Shown: in pieces, positions 17,737 to 27,660 of the stretch
How the letters are laid out: each line of letters begins with the position of its first letter
How positions within the stretch are numbered: position 1 is the first letter of the stretch
NCBI RefSeq assembly: GCF_016406305.1
Contig: NZ_CP066369.1
Location: forward strand, 3,614,501-3,678,500
DNA from: Shewanella putrefaciens
GTDB lineage: Bacteria > Pseudomonadota > Gammaproteobacteria > Enterobacterales > Shewanellaceae
Direction of reading: 5' to 3'
Length of the DNA: 64,000 nucleotides
Notes under the pieces: generated by a model
Databases searched by the model: none
What the model was told of the DNA's origin: nothing
Seen by the model: the letters and a program-made list of their open reading frames with translations, nothing else
Position numbers and translations under genes: made by a program

Positions 17737-17874
17737 TCTGTACTTATATGTATTACCTTAGATGTATTCTTAAGATCTCATTTAAGTAAATACATCTTAT
17801 CCTTCGTCTTTTTCATCGTAAATATTGGCAATTTACTTTATTGCCCGAGCATTAAAAACTCCCCTGCTATTTTT

Positions 17875-17900
17875 GAGAGGTTATTCAACCTCTCTTTTTT
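17875..17900 (+). terminator. Plus-facing terminator next to the kdsA stop
   Basis: A perfect 8-bp stem (GAGAGGTT/AACCTCTC, loop ATTC) is followed by six T on the plus strand. It faces kdsA rather than ending it and would block read-through from the accessory module. On the minus strand no T run follows the stem. Confidence 0.7.
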
Positions 17901-17904
17901 ATGC

Positions 17905-18765
<861 letters not shown>

Positions 18766-18810
18766 CTAAAATGCTGGAACCTTGCCAGCGGTGAATAGGA
18801 GCTAAGGCGG

Positions 18811-20058
18811 CTATACCGCAACTAACTGTAAAATTTGACCACAAATCCACGCCATATAAGTGCCTAAAACATAACCAAATACGGCTAACAATACCCCCAC
18901 AGGGGCTAATGCGGGGTGAAATGCCGCCGCAACGACAGGTGCCGACGCAGCGCCACCGACGTTGGCTTGGCTGCCCACCGCCATATAAAACAAAGGAGCC
19001 TTAATCAGTTTAGCCACCAATAACATAAAGCCCGCATGCACTATCATCCAAATAATGCCCACCAAAAAGTACAGCGGCGTGTCGAGCACTTTACTGACAT
19101 CCATATGCAAACCTATGGTTGCCACTAGAATATAGAGAAAGGCCGATGCAACCTTAGATGCCCCAGCCGCTTCTAAGTGGCGCACCGGGCTGAAGGACAT
19201 GGCTAAACCTATGGTTGTCACTATGACCACTAACCAGAAGAACTTAGAGGTAAAACTGTAATCCTCAGTCCAAGGATAGTTGGCCTCGAAAAATGGCCCC
19301 AGAAAATCCGCGGCAATATGGGCGACACCCGTAATACCAAAACCCACTGCAACAATGAGCATCAAATCCCGTAGGTTAGGAATACGCGCATTTTCAGCAT
19401 GATATTTTTCAACTTTGTTTTTTAAGGTCTCGATAGCTGAGGTATCGGCGCCAGTCTTTGCGTCTATCTCTTTGGCTTTCGATGCCATAAACAGCAATAC
19501 CGCCATCCAAATATTGGCCACAATCACATCGACTGTCACCATTACAGAGAAAATATTGCCGCCCACTTCATAGATTTCTTTCATCGCAGCTTGGTTTGCG
19601 CCGCCGCCAATCCAACTCCCCGCAAGGGTTGTCATGCCGCGCCACACCGCATCTGGGCCATCGACGCCAATCAGCGATGGCTCGATAAATGACACTGCAA
19701 GCAACGCAATGGGCCCACCGATAACTATCCCCACGGTTCCCGTTAAAAACATGATCACAGCCTTAGGGCCAAGACCTAAAATAGCTTTTAAATCAACGCT
19801 TAAAATCAGTAAAACTAAACAAGCAGGCAAGAGATAGCGGGACGCGACAAAGTACAATTGTGATGTATGACCATCTATCACCCCAAAGGTATTTAACAAT
19901 GACGGCAGGAAATAACACAATAATAATGCTGGAATAAAACGGTAAAATTTTTGCCAGAACGGATGATGACTGCTACTGGTATAAAAAACAAAACCTAATA
20001 TTGTGGCGAGTATCCCGAGCGCCACCGCGTCATTAGTAACTAATGCTGTGCCTGTCAT
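18811..20058 (-). CDS. DUF819 family integral membrane protein (kdsA-linked copy)
   Basis: A 415-residue membrane protein with about ten helices, homologous throughout to the protein at 12404-13630 (SSHHPFWQKFYRFIPALLLC, TLAGSWIGGGANQAAMKEI, VMVTVDVIVANIWMAVLLFM, GSQANVGGAASAPVVAAAFHP). A hydrophilic loop around 205-235 separates the two halves. Transport activity is likely from the fold, but the substrate is unknown. It lies between sirB1 and kdsA, 57 bp from kdsA. Its base composition matches the housekeeping neighbours, unlike the accessory copy. Confidence 0.82.
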   Translation of the reverse strand: MTGTALVTNDAVALGILATILGFVFYTSSSHHPFWQKFYRFIPALLLCYFLPSLLNTFGVIDGHTSQLYFVASRYLLPACLVLLILSVDLKAILGLGPKAVIMFLTGTVGIVIGGPIALLAVSFIEPSLIGVDGPDAVWRGMTTLAGSWIGGGANQAAMKEIYEVGGNIFSVMVTVDVIVANIWMAVLLFMASKAKEIDAKTGADTSAIETLKNKVEKYHAENARIPNLRDLMLIVAVGFGITGVAHIAADFLGPFFEANYPWTEDYSFTSKFFWLVVIVTTIGLAMSFSPVRHLEAAGASKVASAFLYILVATIGLHMDVSKVLDTPLYFLVGIIWMIVHAGFMLLVAKLIKAPLFYMAVGSQANVGGAASAPVVAAAFHPALAPVGVLLAVFGYVLGTYMAWICGQILQLVAV

Positions 20059-20171
20059 GCTAATGTCTCCCTGTTTGGTACAGTTTATTGTATTTATGGT
20101 TATAACTGCATGTTGCAGCCCTGAGTCAAACTTCCCATCTGCCCAGTGTTATTTTTGTATTAAATTCAACA

Positions 20172-20202
20172 ATAAATAAGAAAGAGCCCCGAAAGGCTCT
20201 CC
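20172..20202 (-). terminator. Terminator after sirB1
   Basis: On the minus strand AGAGCC pairs with GGCTCT around a 6-nt loop and is followed by TTTCTTATTTATT, immediately after the sirB1 stop at 20205. Confidence 0.7.
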
Positions 20203-20204
20203 TT

Positions 20205-20993
20205 TTAATGATAGATCTCGGCGTGCTCGTTTAACTCTTTGAGCTGCATTTTTACAATTTCAATTACCGGATCGTGCGGGCTGTTATCGACAAAATGCTG
20301 CAAATCTGCGGCAGCCACATTGATACAGCCAAGTTGCTGGGCAATAAAAGCGCGCTCACGATTAAGGTGCACATCATCGGGATGCCACTGCAATAACAAG
20401 CTACAGCATTCCATCGCCGCCTCAAATTGATGGGAAACGATGCAACCCGCTTTAAGCTCGTGCAACATGCGGGAAATCAGCTTTTTGACCGATGCCGCCT
20501 TTAAATAACTCGGCTTTAACTCGGCCGAGTTACCTAACTCACCGCGGACTAACACATGTAATTGGTGTTTTGTCAGCTCATTACCCGTTAAAGGATCGAG
20601 ATAGCGCACCTCGCTCGCAATCTTGCTTCTTAGCACTGTATTACCCGGTAATAACAGCGGCTCAAGTTCTAGATCTAGCTGTTTTGCCAGTAACATCAAT
20701 ACCATAGAAAGCGTGGTGCTATTGCCTTGCTTACTGATAAGGCAAGTGCCTAAGTCCGCCGCTTCCACACTGAAGTAATTGTCTCGAACGCAAAAACCAA
20801 GATCTTGATAAAACCAATGCAGCAGTGCATTTAACCGCTGCTGCTGATCAACCAAGTAATGACTTAATACGGCTCCCGCCAATTCAAACCAAGCCCACTG
20901 CGCCGCCTTAAGGTTTGAAAAGCCAAGGTGAGCACCTAAATCCAATGCCGACTCGGGCAATGAAATGCCATCTTGCAGAGTGTATTTACCCAT
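20205..20993 (-). CDS. sirB1: SirB1 family protein (transglutaminase-like plus TPR-like tail)
   Basis: A 262-residue soluble protein matching the SirB1/YchA family. The N-terminal half has the degenerate transglutaminase-like core (LNALLHWFYQDLGFCVRDNYF; GNSTTLSMVLMLLAKQL). The C-terminal half has TPR-like helices (CCSLLLQWHPDDVHLNRERAFI, QLGCINVAAADLQHFV). Biochemical function is not known; the name comes from a regulatory locus in Salmonella. Its start overlaps the sirB2 stop by one base (TAATG), implying translational coupling. Confidence 0.85.
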   Translation of the reverse strand: MGKYTLQDGISLPESALDLGAHLGFSNLKAAQWAWFELAGAVLSHYLVDQQQRLNALLHWFYQDLGFCVRDNYFSVEAADLGTCLISKQGNSTTLSMVLMLLAKQLDLELEPLLLPGNTVLRSKIASEVRYLDPLTGNELTKHQLHVLVRGELGNSAELKPSYLKAASVKKLISRMLHELKAGCIVSHQFEAAMECCSLLLQWHPDDVHLNRERAFIAQQLGCINVAAADLQHFVDNSPHDPVIEIVKMQLKELNEHAEIYH

Positions 20994-21412
20994 TACCCCA
21001 ATAATACCGCTTGTTTAAAATGCGCCAATTTAGCAGCGTAGACTAACCAACCTATAGCGCCGAGGAAGGCGAATACTTTGAAAAGTTTGTTTCTATTCGC
21101 TTTTATCGCAATCACGCCTAGGGCAATATAAGCCACAACTGCACCAATTTTCTCGGTCAACCAAGGATCGACAAAGGGATATTGCTTGATCATAAAACAC
21201 AAGGTTAAGCCCGAAAGCAGTAAGAAAGTGTCGATCACATGGGGAGCGATCTTGACCAATTTCTTATCCATCAGTGCAGACTGACGTAAATGCAGCACAA
21301 AACGAACGATAAAAAACAGCACACTTAGGGCAATTAAGGTTAAATGCAGATGCTTAACCGCGGGATATAGACTGTAAAAAGTTTCCATTTTGATACTTAT
21401 GGCCAGTGACAA
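20993..21412 (-). CDS. sirB2: SirB2 family membrane protein
   Basis: A 139-residue protein with four hydrophobic helices (LTLIALSVLFFIVRFVLHL, VIDTFLLLSGLTLCFMI, KIGAVVAYIALGVIAIKA, LFKVFAFLGAIGWLVYAAKL) and the family signature YPAVKHLHLTL. Function is unknown. The true start may be the ATG at 21388 (METFYSLY), which matches family N-termini better; no good ribosome-binding site decides this. In E. coli this gene directly follows prmC; here about 7 kb lies between. Confidence 0.85.
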   Translation of the reverse strand: MSLAISIKMETFYSLYPAVKHLHLTLIALSVLFFIVRFVLHLRQSALMDKKLVKIAPHVIDTFLLLSGLTLCFMIKQYPFVDPWLTEKIGAVVAYIALGVIAIKANRNKLFKVFAFLGAIGWLVYAAKLAHFKQAVLLG

Positions 21413-21506
21413 AGGCGCTAGTTTACCCTAATCATTACGCCAGACCAATGCCTAAGGCTGTAGATTAACGCACTCAATTCAATTCATAAATTGATAGGAA
21501 ATAATA

Positions 21507-21920
21507 ATGAATTTACTGCTAATTGACGATGAATCGACCGACTTTGCCGAAGCGGTAAGACAAAAAATCGTCGCCTTTAATCAAGTACAATGGCAAGGGC
21601 TTAGCCGTAAAAATCTCGGGCTGAAATTGCAGGACTCAGAGGGCAAACTGTTAGCGGGCATTAGCGGAAAAACCTTCGGCAACTGGTTTTTAATTGATTA
21701 TCTCTGGGTCGATGAATCCCTAAGACATCAAAAAATCGGTTCGCAGTTATTATTGGAGGCAGAACTCAAGGCCAAGGCACGTGGCTGCCAATTTGCCCTA
21801 CTCGACACTTTAGATTTTCAAGCCAAACCCTTCTACGAACGCCACGGTTACCATGTGCAATGGATACAACAAGCCTACCCAGAAACCGGCAGTAAATTCT
21901 TTATGGTCAAAGCGTTATGA
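21507..21920 (+). CDS. GNAT family N-acetyltransferase
   Basis: A 137-residue acetyl-CoA-dependent acetyltransferase. The acetyl-CoA pyrophosphate loop is RHQKIGSQLL (residues about 77-86), preceded by the strand LIDYLWVDESL. LDTLDFQAKPFYERHGYHV is the usual C-terminal part. The acceptor substrate cannot be predicted. An AGGAAAT ribosome-binding site precedes the ATG. It is divergent from sirB2 and begins the accessory stretch. Confidence 0.85.
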   Translation: MNLLLIDDESTDFAEAVRQKIVAFNQVQWQGLSRKNLGLKLQDSEGKLLAGISGKTFGNWFLIDYLWVDESLRHQKIGSQLLLEAELKAKARGCQFALLDTLDFQAKPFYERHGYHVQWIQQAYPETGSKFFMVKAL

Positions 21921-22045
21921 TGCATTCCTAGGCCCAGCTTTTCGGCACAGACTCGTTACCGCCCACGCGAACCATTCCACACTGAATGGATACCCAAGCG
22001 TTGTCTAACTTAAGCACGAATACGGCCTAGCTTTTGCTAAGCCAT

Positions 22046-22681
22046 TTAATTTTCTAAAATTTTCTCGAGGTGGAAGCAGATAGTATCGAAATGTAATTGC
22101 GATAATTGCGACACCTGTTCCTCGCTCACATGGGCCAAAATCAGCCCGAGTCCATCTTCTATCCCCATCAAGAAATAGCATAAAGTCGTTAACACTTCAT
22201 CTGACTGATGCGCGCCAAAGCGGCGAAATTGCCTTATGTGGAAATCAATCAGGAACCGGCGATGAAATTCATCTAGTGCAATGAATTCAGGCATGAGATC
22301 CCATAAGCCCTGCAATGAATTGTAATTTTTTTCGTAATTGCCATCCGCCCGACAGGCGTTATGGAGTTGAAAAAAATAACTGCGCCAATCTAAGGCCATG
22401 TATTTTTCCGATTCATATTCGACACACAGTTTGCGTAGCGACAATAACCACTGATCGGCAATGTGATACAAGATCGATTCTTTATTGGGGAAAAACTCAT
22501 AGAGGGATTTGACGTTAATATTAGCAAGCTGAGCAATAGCATTAGTGTTAACCGCTTGATAACCCAGCTCTTGCACTAAGGTCTCTGTGCAGATTTTTAT
22601 GTGTTCTATTAACGCTTGGGTGCGTTTTTGCTTAGGTTGCTTGCGTAATTGCAAATGCACTGGAACTGCTAATTCGATCAA
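22046..22681 (-). CDS. TetR family transcriptional regulator
   Basis: A repressor-type regulator of about 212 residues with the TetR helix-turn-helix (ETLVQELGYQAVNTNAIAQL then ANINVKSLYEFFPNKESIL). I place the start at the TTG at 22681 because GGAGGGG lies seven bases upstream. The frame extends to an ATG at 22714, but those extra 11 residues are hydrophobic, have no ribosome-binding site and would precede the usual TetR N-terminus. It is divergent from the amidohydrolase gene, with about 193 bp between the starts, and is probably its regulator. The ligand is unknown. Confidence 0.83.
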   Translation of the reverse strand: MIELAVPVHLQLRKQPKQKRTQALIEHIKICTETLVQELGYQAVNTNAIAQLANINVKSLYEFFPNKESILYHIADQWLLSLRKLCVEYESEKYMALDWRSYFFQLHNACRADGNYEKNYNSLQGLWDLMPEFIALDEFHRRFLIDFHIRQFRRFGAHQSDEVLTTLCYFLMGIEDGLGLILAHVSEEQVSQLSQLHFDTICFHLEKILEN

Positions 22682-22874
22682 GATAACCCCTCCAATAAAA
22701 ACCCACTCTATCATATTTTATTTGAAGATTTGACGTCATTTTCCTGTGTATAAAATCGAACAAAATTAAGCTTTAATGTTAAAAATGTAAAATATTGGCA
22801 ACAAATAGCTTGAAAAACATTCAAAACCTTGTAGGTTATTTCAGTAATTACTGAAAAAACACGGAGAAGCAAGG

Positions 22875-24953
22875 ATGAAAAAAATAACCAGTGCCATGGC
22901 TGTTGCAATCTTAGGTTTATTGACGGCGTGTGACGATGATAAAGAAATCGCTGCTGATGATGTGTATCAGAATGGCTATATCTACACAGTTGATAGTCAC
23001 CAGTCCGTTGCCGAAGCTGTAGCAATCAAAGCGGGTGAAATTATTTACGTTGGTAATACCCAAGGGGCGAAAAAGTTTATCGGGGAAAATACAAAAGTAC
23101 ACGATTTAGAAAGAAAAATGATGTTACCCGGGCTACACGATTCACATATTCACCCCACAGGCATTGTCGATGTCGATGTATGTGATTTAGGCGTTGAATC
23201 TATGGATCTCGATAAGCTTGTTGCCGCATTGACCGCCTGCCAGGTTAAATACCAATACGATGACAAAGAGATCATTTTCGCTCTCCAGTGGAACTCCTAT
23301 GTTGGCAACGAACCGACAGCAAACTATTCAAATCTAATTAAGGCATTAGATGCTATTTCAACGACTCAACCCGTTTATCTCGCGGGGCCAGATGGTCATT
23401 CAGCCGCTGCCAATTCCTATGCCTTTGCCCAAGTGAAAGATGCCCAAGGAAAAGTCGTCGGCCTCAATAAAACCACACTCGCGAATGAATTTAGCCAATT
23501 TAAACCCTTTGTAGGGGTTGATGCCGAAGGAAATCCTAATGGGAACCTGACCGAGTCAGCGGTTCACTTAGTCGGCGTGCCTAATTTTCTCTATCCACTG
23601 CAGCAAAATCCGCAAGAGTTACCCAAAATCGCTCAAAAACTCAATAAATACGGCATCACTTCGGTGCAAGATGCCTGGGTTGGCGATGATGAATTAACTT
23701 TATATAAAACATTGGCCAATAGCGGCCAAATGAGCTTCAGATTAACAGCGGCTCAGGCTTACAGCGCCGAGGGATATGTACAAGGGGGGCAAGTCAATTA
23801 TTCCGCATTAATCGCCAAGGCAGAAGCCACCCGGGATAGCTTAGGCGATTATCCCTATATGAAAGCGGATGCAGTCAAAATTATGATTGATGGGGTACAG
23901 GAAGGTAGTCTTATTGAAGTGCCGCCCACACTGCCGACATCAGTAATGGTCGATCACTTTAAACAGCCAATTGTGGATCTGTCGGCGCTGGATGAAGGGC
24001 TCATCACCCTCAATGGATACGTGGATTTACAAGGCCAGCTTTGCCAAATGGTGCGGGAACAGTCAAACAATTATGATGATCAAGATGAGATCAATGCCTT
24101 TATGGCCACCCATAATTACCATCCTTCCCAGTGCCTTATGAAGAAAGGTGACCTGCTCGCCGCCAATGGCGACACTCTAACTTTAGATCAAGAGGGCGTA
24201 TCGGCGGTTGAATTTTTGAACAACTTTGTGACTAAGTTAGATAGCGCAGGCTTTGTTGTGCATATGCATGCCGTTGGCGATGGCGCGGTTAGATCGGCAA
24301 TTGATGCCATTGAAATTGCAAAAAAGAGCAATAAAAATAGTTCGCTACCCCACACCATTGCCCATATGCAAGTGGTTCATCCTGATGATCAACAGCGCCT
24401 AGGTGAACTTGGGATCTACCTAGCCTTTACTTATGGTTGGGCGATTCCCGATTATTTCTATGATCTCAGTGTGATCCCCTTCGTGGAGGAACTGCCCAAT
24501 CTTGAACCTGAAACCCTATACAACGAGGCGAATTACTATATTCAGGCAACCTATCCGACAAAAACGGCCAAAAATGCCGGGGCAGTATTGATCGCAGGCA
24601 GTGATGCCCCAGTTGATACCAGAGAACCCGTGCCTTTTTCACACATAGCCACAGGCATGACCCGTAATAATCTGGTTGGGGATGATGTTTTTGCCTTAAA
24701 TGCCAATCAGACCTTAAGCGTCCATGAGTTGATTGCGGCCTATACCATCAATGGTGCCAAGGCTATGCGTCAGGATGATATTGTCGGTTCGATAGAAGTG
24801 GGCAAGCGAGCCGATTTAATTATTCTCGACCGCAATATTGTCGAATTGGCTGAAAGCGACGATCCGGCTAAGGTTTACGATGTGTCAGAGACGCAGGTAT
24901 TAACCACTATTTTTGATGGCAAACTAGTCTACCAAGCCCCTATAGCTCAGTAG
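22875..24953 (+). CDS. Lipoprotein amidohydrolase of the YtcJ type (amidohydrolase_3)
   Basis: A 692-residue metal-dependent hydrolase exported as a lipoprotein: signal peptide, then the lipobox LLTAC at about 16-20 followed by Asp-Asp-Asp. Asp at +2 is the inner-membrane retention signal in enterobacteria. The TIM-barrel metal motifs are complete: DSHIHPTG (HxH), a catalytic Lys candidate in ADAVKIMIDG, HMHAVGDG, TIAHMQVVHPDD and AGSDAPVD. Substrates in the family are diverse amides, hydantoins or formamides. It starts after CACGGAG and is divergent from the TetR gene. Two small insertions in mid-barrel (around 375-430, with several Cys) are lineage-specific features. Confidence 0.82.
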   Translation: MKKITSAMAVAILGLLTACDDDKEIAADDVYQNGYIYTVDSHQSVAEAVAIKAGEIIYVGNTQGAKKFIGENTKVHDLERKMMLPGLHDSHIHPTGIVDVDVCDLGVESMDLDKLVAALTACQVKYQYDDKEIIFALQWNSYVGNEPTANYSNLIKALDAISTTQPVYLAGPDGHSAAANSYAFAQVKDAQGKVVGLNKTTLANEFSQFKPFVGVDAEGNPNGNLTESAVHLVGVPNFLYPLQQNPQELPKIAQKLNKYGITSVQDAWVGDDELTLYKTLANSGQMSFRLTAAQAYSAEGYVQGGQVNYSALIAKAEATRDSLGDYPYMKADAVKIMIDGVQEGSLIEVPPTLPTSVMVDHFKQPIVDLSALDEGLITLNGYVDLQGQLCQMVREQSNNYDDQDEINAFMATHNYHPSQCLMKKGDLLAANGDTLTLDQEGVSAVEFLNNFVTKLDSAGFVVHMHAVGDGAVRSAIDAIEIAKKSNKNSSLPHTIAHMQVVHPDDQQRLGELGIYLAFTYGWAIPDYFYDLSVIPFVEELPNLEPETLYNEANYYIQATYPTKTAKNAGAVLIAGSDAPVDTREPVPFSHIATGMTRNNLVGDDVFALNANQTLSVHELIAAYTINGAKAMRQDDIVGSIEVGKRADLIILDRNIVELAESDDPAKVYDVSETQVLTTIFDGKLVYQAPIAQ

Positions 24954-24974
24954 CGGTATAGCTGACAGTTCATA

Positions 24975-25006
24975 AAAAACAGCTGCAACTTACCCGTTGC
25001 AGCTGA
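24975..25006 (-). terminator. Terminator of the HxlR gene
   Basis: A perfect 10-bp stem (CAGCTGCAAC/GTTGCAGCTG) is followed on the minus strand by TTTTTTA. It lies between the convergent amidohydrolase and HxlR genes; the plus-strand T tract is weak. Confidence 0.8.
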
Positions 25007-25030
25007 TTAAACAGATATTTAATACTATTG

Positions 25031-25471
25031 CTATTCGCTTTCGTCTGGCATGACGACACGTATCGGACGAGTGCCTATCTTTGCCCCCGTAACATCATCC
25101 ACAGCCACAGGTACAATTTCAGTCCCCATTTCAGCATCAACAAAACGCACCAAATTTCCATCGCCCCTGTACTTAGAGCCCCAAGCTCCAATCATAAACA
25201 GCACTGGCAAAAAATCCTGGCCCGCTAAAGTTAGCAAGTATTCATCACGGGGAGGATTCTCTTGATATCGCCGCCGTTCTAGCAACCCCTCCTCGGTTAA
25301 CGCCGCTAATCGTTTGGTGAGCATAGTCGGTGCAATGCCAAGACTTTTGCGGAACTGGTCGAAACGAGTGAGGCCTGCATGGGCATCACGCAGGATCAAA
25401 ATGCTCCAGGAATCACCAAGAACCGCGAGACTGCGAGCAATAGGACAAGACATATGCGATAAATTTTCCAT
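25031..25471 (-). CDS. HxlR family winged-helix transcriptional regulator
   Basis: A 146-residue MarR-like regulator with the HxlR core: CPIARSLAVLGDSWSILILRD, FDQFRKSLGIAPTMLTKRL, and LTEEGLLERRRY with EYLLTLAGQDFLPVL. The conserved Cys near residue 9 is present; in several HxlR/DUF24 proteins it senses quinones or aldehydes by thiol modification. It is divergent from the SDR-MDR oxidoreductase pair, the usual layout for a redox-responsive regulator and its target. Confidence 0.88.
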   Translation of the reverse strand: MENLSHMSCPIARSLAVLGDSWSILILRDAHAGLTRFDQFRKSLGIAPTMLTKRLAALTEEGLLERRRYQENPPRDEYLLTLAGQDFLPVLFMIGAWGSKYRGDGNLVRFVDAEMGTEIVPVAVDDVTGAKIGTRPIRVVMPDESE

Positions 25472-25492
25472 GTTAATATCATTTCAGTAGTG

Positions 25493-25521
25493 ACTAACTA
25501 TCAAAAAGGTAGTAAGTTAGT
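25493..25521. promoter_or_regulatory. Candidate HxlR operator
   Basis: ACTAACT (25493-25499) and AGTTAGT (25515-25521) form a perfect 7-bp inverted repeat in the 109-bp region between the HxlR and SDR start codons. Further TAGT repeats surround it. Assignment to HxlR is by position only. Confidence 0.5.
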
Positions 25522-25580
25522 ATCGAACTGATAGTAACAGTTTGCAATCCAATATTCCATCCTTGAGAGAGTGCCAATTT

Positions 25581-26396
25581 ATGAGTAATTATGATCAACC
25601 CGTTGCTTTGGTTACCGGAGCCTCTTCCGGTATAGGTGCCGCAACCGCAGAGCATCTCGCTAAAGCGGGCTATAAAGTGTACGGCACGAGTAGACGAGCT
25701 AACGCAGCGAGCAATGGATTATTCGAAATACTGCCACTAGACGTGACCGACGAGGGATCTGTAGAGGCTTTGATTAGCCAAGTCATAGATAAATCTGGCC
25801 GAATCGACCTTCTGGTTAATAATGCTGGCGTTGGCGTTTCACCTGCTGGGGCCGAGGAAAGCTCACTCGAGCAAGCTCAGGCTATATTTGATACTAATTT
25901 CTTCGGCATTGTACGTATGACCCGTGCAGTCCTGCCCTATATGCGACAACAACAGAGTGGCCGCATTATCAATATCGGCTCAGTATTAGGCTTTTTACCA
26001 ATGCCATATATGGCATTGTATTCAGCGACTAAACACGCAGTGGCTGGATATTCAGAATCGCTCGACCATGAGTTACGAACAATGAATATCCGAGTCTCGG
26101 TCATTGAACCGGCTTATATCAATACACCATTCGATACTAACCTGATGAAACCCGATAGCCCTATGGATGTGTATCGTAAGATTTGTGAATTAATAGAGAA
26201 AAGAGTCAAGCAAGTGCTTGTAAGTGCAGATGGCCCCGAAGTAGTCGCAAAAATGGTCGTTAAAGTAGCTCAGGTAAAACATCCCAATATCCATTACGCC
26301 CCAGGATTAGCCAAGCGCTTGCAATTACTCCGCAGATTTGCGCCCGCACGCGTGCTAGAAGTCGGCGTACGAAAAGACCTTGGGCTTGAAGCCTAA
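25581..26396 (+). CDS. Short-chain dehydrogenase/reductase
   Basis: NAD(P)-dependent classical SDR of about 271 residues. Motifs: TGASSGIGAA cofactor loop, NNAGVG, the catalytic Ser in INIGSVLGF and YSATKHA (Tyr-x3-Lys). ATG at 25581 starts four residues before the Rossmann strand; an upstream ATG at 25542 would add 13 residues overlapping the regulatory region. The 3-bp gap to the next frame and their shared strand suggest an operon with the MDR gene under HxlR control. The substrate is probably a reactive carbonyl. Confidence 0.9.
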   Translation: MSNYDQPVALVTGASSGIGAATAEHLAKAGYKVYGTSRRANAASNGLFEILPLDVTDEGSVEALISQVIDKSGRIDLLVNNAGVGVSPAGAEESSLEQAQAIFDTNFFGIVRMTRAVLPYMRQQQSGRIINIGSVLGFLPMPYMALYSATKHAVAGYSESLDHELRTMNIRVSVIEPAYINTPFDTNLMKPDSPMDVYRKICELIEKRVKQVLVSADGPEVVAKMVVKVAQVKHPNIHYAPGLAKRLQLLRRFAPARVLEVGVRKDLGLEA

Positions 26397-26420
26397 AAAT
26401 TGAAGTCGGAAGGTAACCCT

Positions 26421-27434
26421 ATGAAAGCATTTATGCTCAAACAATACGGAAAAAAGAGTCGCCTCGATTTTGCCGACGTCCCCGAACCAAGGCTTAGTGA
26501 TGATGAAGTCATGGTCAAAGTCCATGCTGCGGGGGTAAACGTACTGGACGCTAAGATTAAAAATGGCGAGTTCAAGCTAATTCTCCCCTACCCGTTACCA
26601 CTCATCCTTGGCCATGATGTCGCTGGAGTCGTCGTTAGCGTTGGGCCTAAAGTGCACAATGTGAAGGTCGGAGATGAAGTTTATGCCCGAGCAGATGATT
26701 TCCGTATCGGTACTTTTGCTGAATTTATTGCAATTAAAGCAAGTTCGGTGGCTATTAAACCAACCACTGTGAATATGCAAGCGGCGGCCTCCATACCTTT
26801 AGTCGGTTTGACCGCTTGGCAAGCGTTAGTGGAAAAAGCCAATCTAGGTCCAGGGCAAAAGGTGTTTATTCAAGCAGGCTCTGGTGGCGTAGGTACATTT
26901 GCCATACAGCTGGCAAAACACCTAGGCGCTTACGTTGCAACCACCACGAGCACGGAAAATGTGGCTTGGGTGAAAAAACTCGGGGCCGACCTTGTCATCG
27001 ACTACAAACAGGATGATTTCGAAAATATTCTGCGAGATTATGATGTTGTCCTAAACAGTCAGGATAGTAAAACACTGTCAAAGTCCCTTAATGTCCTTAA
27101 GCCAAGCGGCAAACTGATCTCTATCTCAGGCCCACCGGATCCTGCATTCGGCGAAGAGATAAAAGCGCCATGGCTTATTAAACAAGTCATGCGACTCTTA
27201 AGTGCTAGCACTTGCAAAAAAGCCAAACACCGCCAGATTAGCTATTCATTTCTATTCATGAAGGCCAACGGAAAACAGCTAGAAAAGATCGCCGCACTTA
27301 TAGACTCAGGAGTCATTCGTCCGGTGATTGACCGAGTATTCCCGTTCGAAGCAACGCCAGCAGCAATGGCCTATGTTGAGAATGGACGTTCCAAAGGCAA
27401 AGTCGTCATTAACGTTCATTCTGCCAATGAATAG
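26421..27434 (+). CDS. NADP-dependent zinc-free MDR oxidoreductase (quinone oxidoreductase-like)
   Basis: Medium-chain dehydrogenase/reductase of about 337 residues from the ATG at 26421, which has AAGG nine bases upstream. The N-terminal GroES-like domain (VMVKVHAAGVNVLDAKIKNG, GHDVAGVVVSVG) lacks the structural-zinc cysteines, so it is a quinone/enone reductase type. The nucleotide-binding loop is AGSGGVGTFAIQLAKHLGA. Together with the SDR and HxlR regulator it looks like a small detoxification unit for quinones or unsaturated carbonyls. Confidence 0.88.
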   Translation: MKAFMLKQYGKKSRLDFADVPEPRLSDDEVMVKVHAAGVNVLDAKIKNGEFKLILPYPLPLILGHDVAGVVVSVGPKVHNVKVGDEVYARADDFRIGTFAEFIAIKASSVAIKPTTVNMQAAASIPLVGLTAWQALVEKANLGPGQKVFIQAGSGGVGTFAIQLAKHLGAYVATTTSTENVAWVKKLGADLVIDYKQDDFENILRDYDVVLNSQDSKTLSKSLNVLKPSGKLISISGPPDPAFGEEIKAPWLIKQVMRLLSASTCKKAKHRQISYSFLFMKANGKQLEKIAALIDSGVIRPVIDRVFPFEATPAAMAYVENGRSKGKVVINVHSANE

Positions 27435-27451
27435 GATGCCAGAAATATCAA

Positions 27452-27480
27452 GCTTAACCGCAAAAACATTGCGGTTAAGC
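27452..27480 (+). terminator. Hairpin after the SDR-MDR operon
   Basis: A perfect 11-bp inverted repeat (GCTTAACCGCA/TGCGGTTAAGC, 7-nt loop) lies 18 bp after the stop. The following T content is low, so it may be a transcript-stabilising hairpin rather than an efficient terminator. Confidence 0.6.
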
Positions 27481-27660
27481 GATGTTAATAAGCCGATTGT
27501 TAAAGTTTCAAATCAATACAGCCAAAACTTCTAGAGATTTCGCTCTATCCATACAACTTTCCTGATGGGTACTAACGCCCACTTAAGCGGACAAAAATTG
27601 TTGGCTATAATTTTGTGATGAACGAACAATAGCCAAGTGTTTTTCCGTTTAAACTACTTA

